This document shows, in pieces, positions 1 to 8,550 of a DNA stretch of 64,000 nt. How positions within the stretch are numbered: position 1 is the first letter of the stretch; every line of letters begins with the position of its first letter. The DNA comes from JAAFIP01 sp963775085 (GTDB lineage Bacteria; Pseudomonadota; Gammaproteobacteria; Burkholderiales; Burkholderiaceae_C), in NCBI GenBank assembly GCA_963775085.1, contig CAVZHO010000020.1:62001-126000 (forward strand). The letters are read 5' to 3'. Position numbers and translations under genes: made by a program. The notes below the pieces were generated by a model that saw only the letters and a program-made list of their open reading frames with translations, was not told the origin of the DNA and searched no databases.

Positions 1-1
1 C

Positions 2-1300
2 GCCACCACCATCACGGTAGAGATGGAAATTGCCGCCGTGCACGCCATTGCCCAGCTGGCCCAACAGGAGCAAAGCGATGTGGTGGCCGCCGCCTATGTG
101 GGCGAGCAACTGGCCTTTGGCCCGGACTACCTGATCCCCAAGCCGTTTGACCCGCGCCTGATGATGATGATTGCCACGGCGGTGGCCCAAGCCGCTGCCG
201 ACAGCGGCGTGGCTCTGCGCCCCATCACCGACATGGAGGCCTACCGCGAGCGCCTGCAAAACTTTGTCTACGCCTCGGGCACCACCATGAAGCCGATTTT
301 TGCCGCGGCCAAAAAGGCCAGCAAAAAGCGCGTGGTCTATGCCGAGGGCGAAGAGGAGCGCGTGCTGCGCGCCTGCCAGATCGTGCTGGACGAGGGCGTT
401 GCCCGCCCCACGCTGATCGGCCGTCCCGCCGTGATTGCCGAGCGCATCGAAAAATTTGGCCTGCGCTTGCAGGCTGGCCGCGACTACGACGTGGTCAACG
501 TCGAGCACGACGAGCGCTACCGCGACTTCTGGCAAACCTACCACCGCATGACAGAGCGCAAGGGCGTGACGGTGCAGATGGCCAAGATAGAAATGCGCCG
601 CCGCCTCACCTTGATCGCCGCGATGATGCTGCACAAGGGTTATGCCGACGGCATGATCTGCGGCACCTGGGGCACCACCGCCATGCACCTGCACTATATT
701 GACCAGGTGATCGGCAAGCGCGCGGGCGGCAGCGCCAGCCAGCCGCACGACGTGCCGGTGTACGCCTGCATGAACGGCCTGGTGCTGCCCGAGCGCCAGG
801 TGTTCCTGGTCGACACCCATGTCAACTACGACCCGACTGCCGACGAGCTGGCTGAAATCACCATCATGGCGGCCGAAGAAATGGTGCGCTTTGGCATCAA
901 GCCCAAGGCCGCTTTGCTCTCGCACAGCAACTTTGGCTCCAGCGACAAGCCCAGCGCCATCAAGATGCGCCGCGTGCTCGACCTGCTGCGGGTGCAAGCC
1001 CCGTGGCTGGAAGTCGACGGCGAAATGCACGGCGACGTGGCGCTCGACGCAGCCGCACGCAAGGCCATCATGCCCCACAGCAGCCTGGCGGGTGAGGCCA
1101 ATTTACTGGTACTGCCCAACATTGATGCGGCCAATATTAGTTACAACCTGCTCAAGACAGCCGCGGGCGGCAATATCGCCATCGGCCCCGTGCTGCTGGG
1201 CTGCGCCGCGCCGGTGCATATACTCACCGCCAGTACCACGGTGCGCCGTATTGTCAACATGACAGCTTTAACGGTGGCCGATGCAAACGCCACTCGGTAG
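2..1300 (+). CDS. maeB: NADP-dependent malic enzyme, C-terminal part (5' end outside window)
   Basis: The reading frame is open from base 2, so this is the 3' part of a longer gene. It opens with the end of the malic enzyme NAD-binding domain (TITVEMEIAAVHAIAQLA) and continues into a phosphotransacetylase-like domain from about nucleotide 290 (KRVVYAEGEEERVLRAC) to the end. That fusion is typical of the large MaeB-type enzymes of about 760 residues, which decarboxylate malate oxidatively to pyruvate with NADP. In this class the C-terminal PTA-like domain has a regulatory rather than catalytic role. No clear intrinsic terminator follows; a 7-bp inverted repeat (GTTTGCA/TGCAAAC, 1315-1339) lies just downstream. 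Identity is secure; the N-terminal catalytic residues cannot be seen. Confidence 0.93.
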   Translation, partial: ATTITVEMEIAAVHAIAQLAQQEQSDVVAAAYVGEQLAFGPDYLIPKPFDPRLMMMIATAVAQAAADSGVALRPITDMEAYRERLQNFVYASGTTMKPIFAAAKKASKKRVVYAEGEEERVLRACQIVLDEGVARPTLIGRPAVIAERIEKFGLRLQAGRDYDVVNVEHDERYRDFWQTYHRMTERKGVTVQMAKIEMRRRLTLIAAMMLHKGYADGMICGTWGTTAMHLHYIDQVIGKRAGGSASQPHDVPVYACMNGLVLPERQVFLVDTHVNYDPTADELAEITIMAAEEMVRFGIKPKAALLSHSNFGSSDKPSAIKMRRVLDLLRVQAPWLEVDGEMHGDVALDAAARKAIMPHSSLAGEANLLVLPNIDAANISYNLLKTAAGGNIAIGPVLLGCAAPVHILTASTTVRRIVNMTALTVADANATR

Positions 1301-1544
1301 GCCTTTGCGCGCAAGTTTGCACTAACTTAACTTGCAAACAAAAGTTTAATGAAACCCTGTTTGCAGTAACTTTACCCCGCCAGGTACTTGCATTTTTTTT
1401 CGACTTCGCAGACAATAGCGTTCTTGGAATCACGGGTTTTCCCGCATTTTTGTGGCATTCGTGCCTGATTCCGCAGCGCCCGCGCCCTCGTGGCAGCAGG
1501 CGCTGGACCCAATAAACACTCTGTGTATGCACTGGAATGGAACT

Positions 1545-1958
1545 GTGACTCGTTTTTCTGCTATTCGGTTGGTTGGCGCATACTTACTTTCTTTGGTGCT
1601 GGTTAGTGTGGGCTTTTCCACGGTCCATGCCAAAGGCCCGGGCCTGTCGGAGCTGGTGACGGGCGGCAGTGCCACCATCAGCGTGCTGGACTTACCCAAG
1701 CAAGGCCGCGAGACCTATGCATTGATTTTGAAGGGCGGCCCGTTCGCCTACGACAAGGACGGCGTGGTGTTTGGCAACCGCGAGCGGATTTTGCCAGCCG
1801 AAAAGCGTGGCTACTACCGCGAATACACGGTCAAAACACCCTACGCCCGCACCCGTGGCGCCAAACGCATTGTGTGCGGTGGCATTAAGCCCACGTCCCC
1901 GGAGGCCTGTTACTACAGTGACGACCACTACGCCAGCTTCAAGCGCATCGTCAATTGA
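1545..1958 (+). CDS. Secreted barnase/RNase Sa-type ribonuclease
   Basis: From the GTG at 1545 the protein is 137 residues with a signal peptide (hydrophobic stretch about residues 9-28, probable cleavage after VHA). The rest matches the microbial N1/T1/barnase ribonuclease fold: DGVVFGNRERILP, then YYREYTV, RGAKRIVCGG and YYSDDHYASF. Glu93, Arg104 and His128 line up with the catalytic Glu, Arg and His of barnase, so an active guanyl-preferring RNase is expected. A barstar homologue follows after 70 bases, as expected for a toxic secreted RNase with its cytoplasmic inhibitor. The frame is open upstream to 1452 and an ATG lies at 1527; GTG 1545 was chosen because a weak GGAA lies just before it and it gives a normal signal peptide. 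Confidence 0.85.
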   Translation: MTRFSAIRLVGAYLLSLVLVSVGFSTVHAKGPGLSELVTGGSATISVLDLPKQGRETYALILKGGPFAYDKDGVVFGNRERILPAEKRGYYREYTVKTPYARTRGAKRIVCGGIKPTSPEACYYSDDHYASFKRIVN

Positions 1959-2028
1959 TGCGCCCGTAAGCCAGCCTAGCCAGCCGATTTTTGATTTATT
2001 ATTTTTTGTAAAAGGAGCGGAGCGCACC

Positions 2029-2583
2029 ATGTCACTTCGTACCGTGAAGACCAATATCGTCCAGTCCATCCGCGCCCACCGCGTGGCCGACCTGCAAGCC
2101 AGCGCGACCGAGCTGGGCCACCACTTTCTGTATGCCAACCTGGGCAACGCCCAGACCAAGCAGGACGTGCTGGACACCATCGCCACGCAGTTTACCTTTC
2201 CGCAGCATTTCGGTAAAAACTACGATGCGCTGTACGACTGCATGACCGACCCGCTGCACAAGTCGGGCTCCCAGCCCGGCTTTGTGGTGGTGCTGGAGCA
2301 TGTCCCCGCCAACGCCAAGTTTGACAAAGAAGCCCGCGAGCAGCTGCTGGACATCTTCCGCGACGTGTCCGAGTACTGGCATGACCGCAAGATCCCGTTT
2401 CGCTGCTTCTACTCCTTTGCCGTCGCCCGCACCGCCGACAGCAAAAACGCCGCCGCTGCCGAGGCCGCCGAGGGTGGCGAAGCCGCCGAGAAGATGCCCA
2501 CCGACAAGCTGGTCGATGTGTCCCCCCTGGCTCTGCGCATGAGCAGCCCGTTCAACGCCGGGTATTGGCTGAGCGCAGCGTAA
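2029..2583 (+). CDS. Barstar family ribonuclease inhibitor
   Basis: A 184-residue cytoplasmic protein. Residues about 30-125 carry the barstar fold signature: a small N-terminal strand, KQDVLDTIATQF, FPQHFGKNYDALYDCMTD and FVVVLEH. The acidic helix around NYDALYDCMTD is the part that plugs the RNase active site in barstar. The ATG has a good ribosome binding site (AAAGGAG at 2011-2017). The frame is open further upstream but that is non-coding spacer. The C-terminal region past residue 135 is an extension rich in Ala and Glu, longer than classical barstar (about 90 residues). Presumed to neutralise the upstream RNase before export. Confidence 0.88.
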   Translation: MSLRTVKTNIVQSIRAHRVADLQASATELGHHFLYANLGNAQTKQDVLDTIATQFTFPQHFGKNYDALYDCMTDPLHKSGSQPGFVVVLEHVPANAKFDKEAREQLLDIFRDVSEYWHDRKIPFRCFYSFAVARTADSKNAAAAEAAEGGEAAEKMPTDKLVDVSPLALRMSSPFNAGYWLSAA

Positions 2584-2612
2584 ACACTGACTACGCGCGA
2601 CGCGCACAACGA

Positions 2613-2639
2613 AAAGGCTGCACCTGTGCAGCCTTTTTT
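2613..2639 (+). terminator. Intrinsic terminator after the barstar gene
   Basis: A perfect 10-bp stem AAAGGCTGCA/TGCAGCCTTT with loop CCTG is followed by further T residues. It ends the RNase-barstar transcript and lies before the convergent lipoprotein gene. Confidence 0.85.
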
Positions 2640-2698
2640 ACGTCTGTAGTACTTTTTTCATGCTGGTATGGGTACGTCAGATGGGGGCAGGGCAGCGG

Positions 2699-3301
2699 CT
2701 ACTTCACCTGCTGCGCTACCCAGCTGCTGAGCTGTGCCACCGCATCATCCGTAGCCGCCGTCAAGGCGCGCACGCCCCCCGGTGCATCCTGGCTGGGGGC
2801 GCTGGCGCGGGCCAGCAGGCTGCGCTGGGCGACCAGTTTGTCGCCTTGCAGCAGGCTGGCTTGCAGGCGCACTACGGCGCTGCTGCTGCTGGGGCTGTCA
2901 AACAGGTGGCTGAATTCGTCCAGCTCGACCTTGAGCACCCAGCCTGCGGCGTCGACGGTGCCCAGTACGGCACCGCGCGCACCCAATGCGTCACGCAGGC
3001 GCAGGCGCAGCAGTTGCGCGGGCGGCATGCTCCAGCGGGCCTGGGCGTAGGGGCGCAGCTGCTGCGCGTCGGCATAGGCCAGGCGGTAGAGCACCTGCGT
3101 GCCCTCCAGTGCGGCGTTGGCCTCGACGCTACCCAGGCTGATGGCGGGGCCCGAGGCCGCAGCGCTGGAGGGCACTGTCAGCACGGGGCCAAAGTCGTAC
3201 ACGGTCTTGGCTAGCGGCGCTTGGGGTGTGGCGCATGCGCAGAGCAGCGCTACGCTTGCGAGCAGCATACTTGCCCGCGTTTTTCCATAAAAACCATTCA
3301 T
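2699..3301 (-). CDS. ABC transport auxiliary lipoprotein (PqiC/MCE-associated type)
   Basis: A 200-residue protein with a lipoprotein signal: MNGFYGKTRAS, a hydrophobic run and the lipobox LLCAC, giving a lipidated Cys. The remainder matches the auxiliary lipoprotein family that accompanies MCE transporters (YDFGPV near the start, then VLYRLAYADAQQLRPYAQ and a C-terminal helical LSSWVAQQV). It is the last gene of the permease-ATPase-MCE operon and probably sits at the inner face of the outer membrane. Start choice is uncertain: the frame stays open to 3418, and a copy of the dispersed repeat (3299-3345) lies exactly at the start, offering another in-frame ATG at 3340. Confidence 0.8.
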   Translation of the reverse strand: MNGFYGKTRASMLLASVALLCACATPQAPLAKTVYDFGPVLTVPSSAAASGPAISLGSVEANAALEGTQVLYRLAYADAQQLRPYAQARWSMPPAQLLRLRLRDALGARGAVLGTVDAAGWVLKVELDEFSHLFDSPSSSSAVVRLQASLLQGDKLVAQRSLLARASAPSQDAPGGVRALTAATDDAVAQLSSWVAQQVK

Positions 3302-3345
3302 AGCCCCTGTCAGCAGGGCATTTGCAGCTATTGAATTCATAGTAT
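3299..3345 (-). repeat. Dispersed palindromic repeat, copy 1
   Basis: Reverse-strand copy at the 5' end of the lipoprotein gene. The hairpin arms read GCCC/GGGC instead of the usual GTCC/GGAC, a compensatory T-A to C-G change that keeps the stem. It contributes two candidate ATG codons to the gene. Confidence 0.75.
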
Positions 3346-3428
3346 TTTGGGGCGCAGCAGGCAATGCACGGGCTTGGGGTTGTAGCGTGGGATAGGTGGC
3401 TGGGTGTGTGGGGGTCATGCACTATCTC

Positions 3429-4532
3429 CTAGCGTGCAGCGGGTGTGCTAAAGCCCGGCTCGCCCGGGCCGGGGGTGGGGGCGCCGTTGCCGTAGATCAG
3501 GCTTTGCGGGTTGTCGCCCAGGGCGTTGATGACGCGGTCGGCGTTGCGGGCGGCTTTGGCGGCGTCGTCGACGGCGCGGGCGGCGCGTGGCAGGGTGCTG
3601 GCGTTGAGCGTCTGCGCGCTGGTGGCCAGTGCGGCGCTGCCCAGGCTGACCTGGTCGAGCACGCCGCCCTTCTCGGTGACTTTATTGCCCAGGGCCGTGA
3701 CCGAGGCCGCTGCGGCCGTGGCGGCGTTGGCCGCTGCACTGGCGGCGGTGGTGGCCGCCTGCGATGCGGCTTGCACGGCGCGGGTGGTTTCCTGTGCGGT
3801 GCGCGCTGCCTCTTGCGCGGTGCGGCCAACTTCCTGGCTGGTTTTGTTCAGCTCGCCTGCGGTGACTTGCAGGGCGCGCATGGCCTCACCTGTGTCTTTG
3901 ACCAGGGCGGGAATATTGACTCGCTGGGGCCCAAATTGCGCATCGGCAATGGCCTGCATGCGTGCCGACATGGCACCCACCTGCGCGGCGCTCTGCCCGG
4001 CGGCCTGCAGCGCACCGATGAAGACTTTTTGATTGTCGGCAGACAGTAGCTGGTTGAGCTGTTTGCTGGTTTCCTCCACCTGCATCACCAGCTTGACCCC
4101 TTGGTCCGACAGGCTGGAGAACAGGCTGGGGTGCAGCGGGATGCGCGCCGGACTGAAGCGGCTGGTAGTGAGCGGTTCTTTGGATTCCCCTTGGTCGTCC
4201 AATTGCACATAGGCCAGCCCCGTCACGCCCTGAAAGCCCAGGGTGGCAAAGGTAGATTTGGTCAATGGCGCGCTGCCGTCAATCGCCAGGCGAATCAGCA
4301 CATTGCCCTTGACCTGCTTGTCAAACTCGATCGCGTCGACCTTGCCGACGGGAATGCCCCGGTAGCGCACGGCAGACTGGGGCGACAGGCCGGTGATGGA
4401 CTCGTGCGAGCTGATCTCGTAGACGTCGCGGATGGTGGTGTCGCGCGCCAGCCAGGTGGCCAGCGCGATGACCAGGGCGGTGACGAAGATGACAAAGGCA
4501 CCGGCGGCCAGTGCGTGGGATTTATTTTCCAT
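3429..4532 (-). CDS. MCE (MlaD-family) lipid-binding protein
   Basis: 367 residues. One N-terminal membrane segment (about residues 10-28) is followed by a single MCE domain (about 38-115; VYEISSHESITGLSPQSAVRYRGIPVGKV). A long Ala- and Thr-rich helical region (about 210-300, QEVGRTAQEAARTAQE and similar heptads) likely forms a periplasmic coiled coil or tunnel, as in PqiB- and LetB-like or Mycobacterium Mce proteins. It is anchored in the inner membrane and would receive lipid from, or deliver it to, the permease encoded upstream. It lies 53 bases downstream of the ATPase gene on the same strand. Longer than E. coli MlaD (183 residues), so this is probably not the canonical Mla system. Confidence 0.88.
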   Translation of the reverse strand: MENKSHALAAGAFVIFVTALVIALATWLARDTTIRDVYEISSHESITGLSPQSAVRYRGIPVGKVDAIEFDKQVKGNVLIRLAIDGSAPLTKSTFATLGFQGVTGLAYVQLDDQGESKEPLTTSRFSPARIPLHPSLFSSLSDQGVKLVMQVEETSKQLNQLLSADNQKVFIGALQAAGQSAAQVGAMSARMQAIADAQFGPQRVNIPALVKDTGEAMRALQVTAGELNKTSQEVGRTAQEAARTAQETTRAVQAASQAATTAASAAANAATAAAASVTALGNKVTEKGGVLDQVSLGSAALATSAQTLNASTLPRAARAVDDAAKAARNADRVINALGDNPQSLIYGNGAPTPGPGEPGFSTPAAR

Positions 4533-4585
4533 AGTGTGCGCTCCAAAATATGGGGCTAGTGCGTTTGCGTGGCGGATTCATCGTT

Positions 4586-5383
4586 TTACACCTTCTGCTT
4601 GCGGTCTTGTAACAGTACCATCGCCCGCTGCCCACGCTCGCCTAAAAAGAACTTCTTGATAAACGGGTGCTGGACCTGCATCACCTCCAGCGGCGTGCCG
4701 GTGGTGATGACCTTCTGATCCGCCAGCACGGCCACGCGGGTGGACAGCTCAAACAGCGTGTCCAGATCGTGCGTGACCATCACCACGGTGAGGCCCAGCT
4801 CCTGGTGCAGGCTGCGCAGCAGGGTGCAAAAGCCGTCGGCGCTTTCGGGGTCCAGGCCCGCCGTGGGTTCGTCCAGCAGCAAAAGCGGCGGGTCCATGAT
4901 GAGGGCGCGCGCCAGCGCGACGCGCTTGACCATGCCGCCCGACAGATCGGCGGGCATCTTGCTGGCGTGCTTGGCCTCCAGCCCGACCATCTGCAGCTTG
5001 ACCAGGGCCGCGTCGTAGACCACGCTGTCGGGCAGGCTGCCCAGCTCGCGCAGCGGGAAGGCGATGTTGTCCAGCACGCTGAAGGCCGAGAACAGCGCGC
5101 CGTGCTGGAACAGCATGCCAATGCGGCTGGCCGCGCCGCGTGCGCTTAAATGGGACACCGGTTGCCCCAGCACCTTGACGCTGCCGCGCTCGGGGGTCTC
5201 GAGCCCCAAAATTTGCCGTAGCAGCGTGGTCTTGCCGCTGCCCGAGCCGCCCACCAGCGAGAGCACTTCACCGGGGGCAATGTGCAGATCCAGGTCTTTA
5301 TGGATGACAAACTCGGTGTCCATGGTTTTGAACACCGTCCACAGCTGGTTGATCTCCACCACGTTAGGCAGCGCTGCGTTCAT
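4586..5383 (-). CDS. ABC transporter ATP-binding protein of an MCE lipid transporter (MlaF-like)
   Basis: 265 residues with a full ABC ATPase set: Walker A GGSGSGKTTLLR, Q-loop GMLFQHGALF, signature LSGGMVKRVALARAL, Walker B LLLLDEPTAGLDP and the switch His in VMVTHDLD. The LSGGM form of the signature and the FFLGERGQRA tail are typical of MlaF-like ATPases. The ATG at 5383 overlaps the permease stop codon (ATGA), indicating translational coupling. The frame runs far upstream through the permease gene, but that part is a shadow. It powers lipid exchange between inner and outer membrane together with the neighbouring STAS-permease and MCE protein. Confidence 0.93.
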   Translation of the reverse strand: MNAALPNVVEINQLWTVFKTMDTEFVIHKDLDLHIAPGEVLSLVGGSGSGKTTLLRQILGLETPERGSVKVLGQPVSHLSARGAASRIGMLFQHGALFSAFSVLDNIAFPLRELGSLPDSVVYDAALVKLQMVGLEAKHASKMPADLSGGMVKRVALARALIMDPPLLLLDEPTAGLDPESADGFCTLLRSLHQELGLTVVMVTHDLDTLFELSTRVAVLADQKVITTGTPLEVMQVQHPFIKKFFLGERGQRAMVLLQDRKQKV

Positions 5384-6510
5384 ACGCCCACGTCCTTGAA
5401 AATCACGGCAAACAGCGCGTCCACCACAATCACCACCGTAATCGACGTGACCACCGAGGCGGTGGTGCCCGCGCCCAGGCTCTCGGTATTGGGCTTGACG
5501 CGCAGGCCGTAGTGGCAGCCGATCAGCGCGATCAGCAAGCCAAACACCACGGTTTTGCCCAGTGCCAGGTTCAGGTTGGCAATCTCGACCGCATTGGGCA
5601 GGGCATTGATAAAAAACTGCGGCGAAATGCCCAGCGAAATGTCTGCCGCCAGCATGCCGCCCAGCAGCGCCGCAATGGTCGTCCACACGCTGATCAGTGG
5701 CATGGCCAGCGCCAGCGCCAGCGCGCGCGGCATCACCAGGCGAAAGCCGTGCGGGATGCCCATCACGCGCATGGCGTCCAACTCCTCGGTCACGCGCATC
5801 ACACCGATCTGTGCGGTGATGGCCGAACCGGATCGCCCGGCAATCAAAATGGCCGCCAGCATGGGGCCCAGCTCGCGCACCAGGGACACGCCCAGCAGGT
5901 TGACGATAAACGCATCGGCACCAAACTGCCTGAGCTGCTGCGCACTCAAATACGCCAGCACCACACCAATCAAAAACCCTACCAGTGCGGTGATCGGCAA
6001 CGCCGTCGCGCCAAACTGGTACAGATGCCCCGAGATGTCGCGCCACGGCCCCCGGCCGGGGGCTTTGGCAAAGCGGATGCAGTCGATCAGGAGTTGCCCG
6101 ATCAAGCGCGTAAAGCCGCGCGCGTGCGACGCCAGCACCAGCACCACGTCGCCCAGTGCCAGATAGCGCTGCCGGAAGGTGGGCCTGGCAAGCGGCGGCG
6201 CAGCCGTCGTGAACTGCGCCACATGCTCCAGCACGGCGCGCTGGCCCGGCAAAATATCCAATTGCGCAGGCCAGGCCCCGCCCCAGTGCCGCCACAGCAA
6301 CTGCGCGCCGATATGGTCCAGTTGCTCGATCCCGCGCAAGTCCCATGCGAGATGGGGCTTGGCCGCGTTGCGTTTGTCAGCCAGGCTGGCCTTCCACACT
6401 GCCCAGCCGTGCACATCTGCCGCCTGCCCCGCCGTCCAGCGCCCCAGCAGCCGCAGTGGCCCCGCGCCGGGCGTGGCGGAGGGTTCAATGCGGGGCTGGG
6501 TGGTGTTCAT
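5380..6510 (-). CDS. MlaE-type permease with N-terminal STAS-like domain
   Basis: 376 residues. About the first 100 form a STAS-like region (HLAWDLRGIEQLDHIGAQLL), fused to a MlaE permease domain with several membrane segments. The conserved MlaE region is clear: LVRELGPMLAAILIAGRSG, AQIGVMRVTEELDAM and VMPRALALALAMPLI. In the E. coli Mla system the STAS protein (MlaB) is separate; fusion to the permease is common in other MCE transporters. The gene follows the SDR gene after 8 bases and overlaps the ATPase gene by 4 bases, so the four transporter genes are probably one transcript. Confidence 0.9.
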   Translation of the reverse strand: MNTTQPRIEPSATPGAGPLRLLGRWTAGQAADVHGWAVWKASLADKRNAAKPHLAWDLRGIEQLDHIGAQLLWRHWGGAWPAQLDILPGQRAVLEHVAQFTTAAPPLARPTFRQRYLALGDVVLVLASHARGFTRLIGQLLIDCIRFAKAPGRGPWRDISGHLYQFGATALPITALVGFLIGVVLAYLSAQQLRQFGADAFIVNLLGVSLVRELGPMLAAILIAGRSGSAITAQIGVMRVTEELDAMRVMGIPHGFRLVMPRALALALAMPLISVWTTIAALLGGMLAADISLGISPQFFINALPNAVEIANLNLALGKTVVFGLLIALIGCHYGLRVKPNTESLGAGTTASVVTSITVVIVVDALFAVIFKDVGV

Positions 6511-6518
6511 AGGCCCGC

Positions 6519-7310
6519 TTACTCGCCGCGCCGCTTCTTGCGCGGCCGGCCTGACAGCGCGATGTCAAACAGCCCGTTAGGCAGCAGGCGCAGCAGCTTG
6601 GCCACCACGCCCATTTGCCAGGGGATCACGCGGTAGCTGGTGCCTGCAGTGATGGCTTGGAAGGCGCTGTCGGCAAAGGCATTCACCGGCATGAGAAAGG
6701 GCATGGCGTAGGGGTTGCCCTGGGTGAGTGGGGTGTCGATATAGCCGGGAGCAATGGTGACGACCTTCACCCCGCCCTTGCCGGTGGCCGCGCGCATCTC
6801 GCCGCGCAGGCTCTCGCAGTAGGCGATGACGGCGGCCTTGCTGGCGCAGTAGGCCCCATGGCCGGGCAGGCCACGGATGCCTGCCACACTGGCAATACCC
6901 ACCAGGCGGCCGGTTTTGCGTGCCTCCATGCCGCTGATGAAGGGGTGAAATGTGGCCGCCAGCCCGGTGTTGTTGGTGGCAAAGGTTTGCGCCATCACGT
7001 CGATGTCTTCCCGCACACCCGTGTCCATGCCCACGCTGATGCCCGCGTTGGCAATCACCGCGTCGGGCAGACCCTGCTGGGCGATGCAGGCCGCGCCTGC
7101 GGCGGCGATGCTGGACGGGTCGGCCACATCGGCGCTATAAATCGCGTAGCTGCTTGCGCTGATGTGGTTGGCATCCACCCATTTTTCCACTTCGGAGGTG
7201 CGGCGCGCGACCAGTGCCAGGCGATAGCCGGCCTGGTAAAAGCGCAGCGCCAGCGCCTGGCCAATGCCGCTGGAGGCACCCGTGATGAAAACGAGGGGCT
7301 GTGCAGTCAT
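6519..7310 (-). CDS. Short-chain dehydrogenase/reductase
   Basis: 263 residues with a classical SDR layout: cofactor-binding TGASSGIG near residue 10, NAGIS at about residue 90, the catalytic Ser in VGIASVAG and the YCASK Tyr-Lys pair about residue 150, then PGYIDTPLT. An Arg-rich tail (RPRKKRRGE) ends the protein. Substrate is unknown. The gene sits between lptC and the lipid transporter permease, so a role in envelope lipid or sugar metabolism is possible but only inferred from position. Confidence 0.88.
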   Translation of the reverse strand: MTAQPLVFITGASSGIGQALALRFYQAGYRLALVARRTSEVEKWVDANHISASSYAIYSADVADPSSIAAAGAACIAQQGLPDAVIANAGISVGMDTGVREDIDVMAQTFATNNTGLAATFHPFISGMEARKTGRLVGIASVAGIRGLPGHGAYCASKAAVIAYCESLRGEMRAATGKGGVKVVTIAPGYIDTPLTQGNPYAMPFLMPVNAFADSAFQAITAGTSYRVIPWQMGVVAKLLRLLPNGLFDIALSGRPRKKRRGE

Positions 7311-7355
7311 GGGGTGGCCTTGGGTGGTGCGACGGGATAGAAAGAGCCAGCGGCG

Positions 7356-7979
7356 CTAGGGTGTAATGCGTGGCACCAACGTGCCCTTCACGCGGCCTTG
7401 CAGCACGGCGACCCGGTCCAGGTTGTCGTAGAACAGGCTGTCGGCGGTGAACTGGTCCTGGTCACGGGTGATGGTGACGCTCTTGTGCGATTTGATTTGC
7501 TCGGTGTTTAAAAAGGCATGCAAAAATTCACCGCGAAACTCCATGCGCGGCATAGCTTTGCCTTGGGCATCTTTGCCGGCTTCGCGCACCACGATGGCGT
7601 TGCCCACCAGTTGTACCTCGGAGCCGTCGCCATTGCTATAGGCGCGGTTGGCAGTGGCGGTGGTGGTGCGGCCTTGTTTGAATGACAGAATGCGCGCTCC
7701 GTCGATCTCCAGCACATCGGTATCGGGGAAATGGCGTGTCTCACTGCCTGCCACCTCACTGACGAGTTGCCCGGCAGCGTCGAAATTTTTCACCGCAAAA
7801 TTGCGCATGTAATAGTCGGGCTCGTGTTTGGCGGGGGCCTCGGCCGCTTGCGGCGTAAAGACCGGGGTGTTGCGTGCCAGCCACCAGGTGCCCAGGGCCA
7901 GCAGCACGATGATCACCACCGGCAGGTACATCGTGATGCGGTACCACAGGGTTTTCAGCGCATAGGTGACCGGGCTCAT
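7356..7979 (-). CDS. lptC: LPS export protein LptC
   Basis: 207 residues: one N-terminal membrane anchor (YLPVVIIVLLALGTWWLA, about residues 18-36), then a periplasmic LptC beta-jellyroll (PDYYMRNFAVKNFDAAGQ, FPDTDVLEIDGAR, EFLHAFLNTEQIKSHKSVTI). It passes LPS from the LptBFG ABC transporter to LptA. The ATG at 7979 overlaps the kdsC stop (ATGA). In many relatives lptA and lptB follow directly; here the next gene is the SDR, so the LptC partners must be encoded elsewhere. Confidence 0.9.
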   Translation of the reverse strand: MSPVTYALKTLWYRITMYLPVVIIVLLALGTWWLARNTPVFTPQAAEAPAKHEPDYYMRNFAVKNFDAAGQLVSEVAGSETRHFPDTDVLEIDGARILSFKQGRTTTATANRAYSNGDGSEVQLVGNAIVVREAGKDAQGKAMPRMEFRGEFLHAFLNTEQIKSHKSVTITRDQDQFTADSLFYDNLDRVAVLQGRVKGTLVPRITP

Positions 7980-8524
7980 CGCTGCACTGCTTCCGCCAGA
8001 AAACGGGCGTAGTGGCCCTGCGCGGTCAGCACCAGATCGCACAGCTCACGCGCCGCGCCCTGCCCGCCTGGGCGCTGGGTCATGTAATGCGCCACGGCGC
8101 GGTTTTCCGCGTGGGCGTTGCTGGGTACGCAGGCCAAGGCGCAGCGGCTGAGCAAGGGCAGATCGGGCCAGTCGTCCCCCATGGCGGCGGCTTGCGTCCA
8201 GTCCAGCCCGAGGGTTTTCAAGATGGCCTCAGCGGCGGGGCGTTTGTCTTCGGTGCCATACACCGCGTGCTGTATGCCCAGCGCTTGCAGGCGGATGCGC
8301 AACGGGGCGCTGTCACGCCCGGTGATGACGGCGATGTGGATGCCCGCGCGTTGCAGCAATTTAAAGCCCTGGCCATCCAGCACATGAAAGCGTTTGAGGG
8401 TCTCGCCCGCCTCGGTAAAGTGCAGGCCACCGTCGGTGAGCACGCCGTCCACATCAAAAAACACCACGCGCACGGCTTGCGCACGCAGCAGCAGCTCGGG
8501 GGCGAAGGTTTGAGCAGGCTGCAT
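7976..8524 (-). CDS. kdsC: 3-deoxy-D-manno-octulosonate 8-phosphate phosphatase KdsC
   Basis: 182 residues of HAD superfamily: nucleophile motif FFDVDGVLTDGGL near residue 25, HVLDGQGFKLLQRAGI, AVITGRDS with motif II, and AAMGDDWPDLPLL as the Asp pair binding Mg. The lack of a large cap domain and the length match KdsC, which removes phosphate from KDO-8-P to give KDO for LPS inner core. It follows kdsD (KDO pathway, arabinose-5-phosphate isomerase) by 26 bases and overlaps lptC. Confidence 0.93.
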   Translation of the reverse strand: MQPAQTFAPELLLRAQAVRVVFFDVDGVLTDGGLHFTEAGETLKRFHVLDGQGFKLLQRAGIHIAVITGRDSAPLRIRLQALGIQHAVYGTEDKRPAAEAILKTLGLDWTQAAAMGDDWPDLPLLSRCALACVPSNAHAENRAVAHYMTQRPGGQGAARELCDLVLTAQGHYARFLAEAVQR

Positions 8525-8550
8525 GGGCGTGGCGTGTGGGTGTATGCAGC

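Noticed and set aside
5384..6346. N-terminal extension of the MlaF-like ATPase frame
   Set aside because: It runs through the permease gene in another frame; the real ATPase begins at 5383 with an ATGA overlap.
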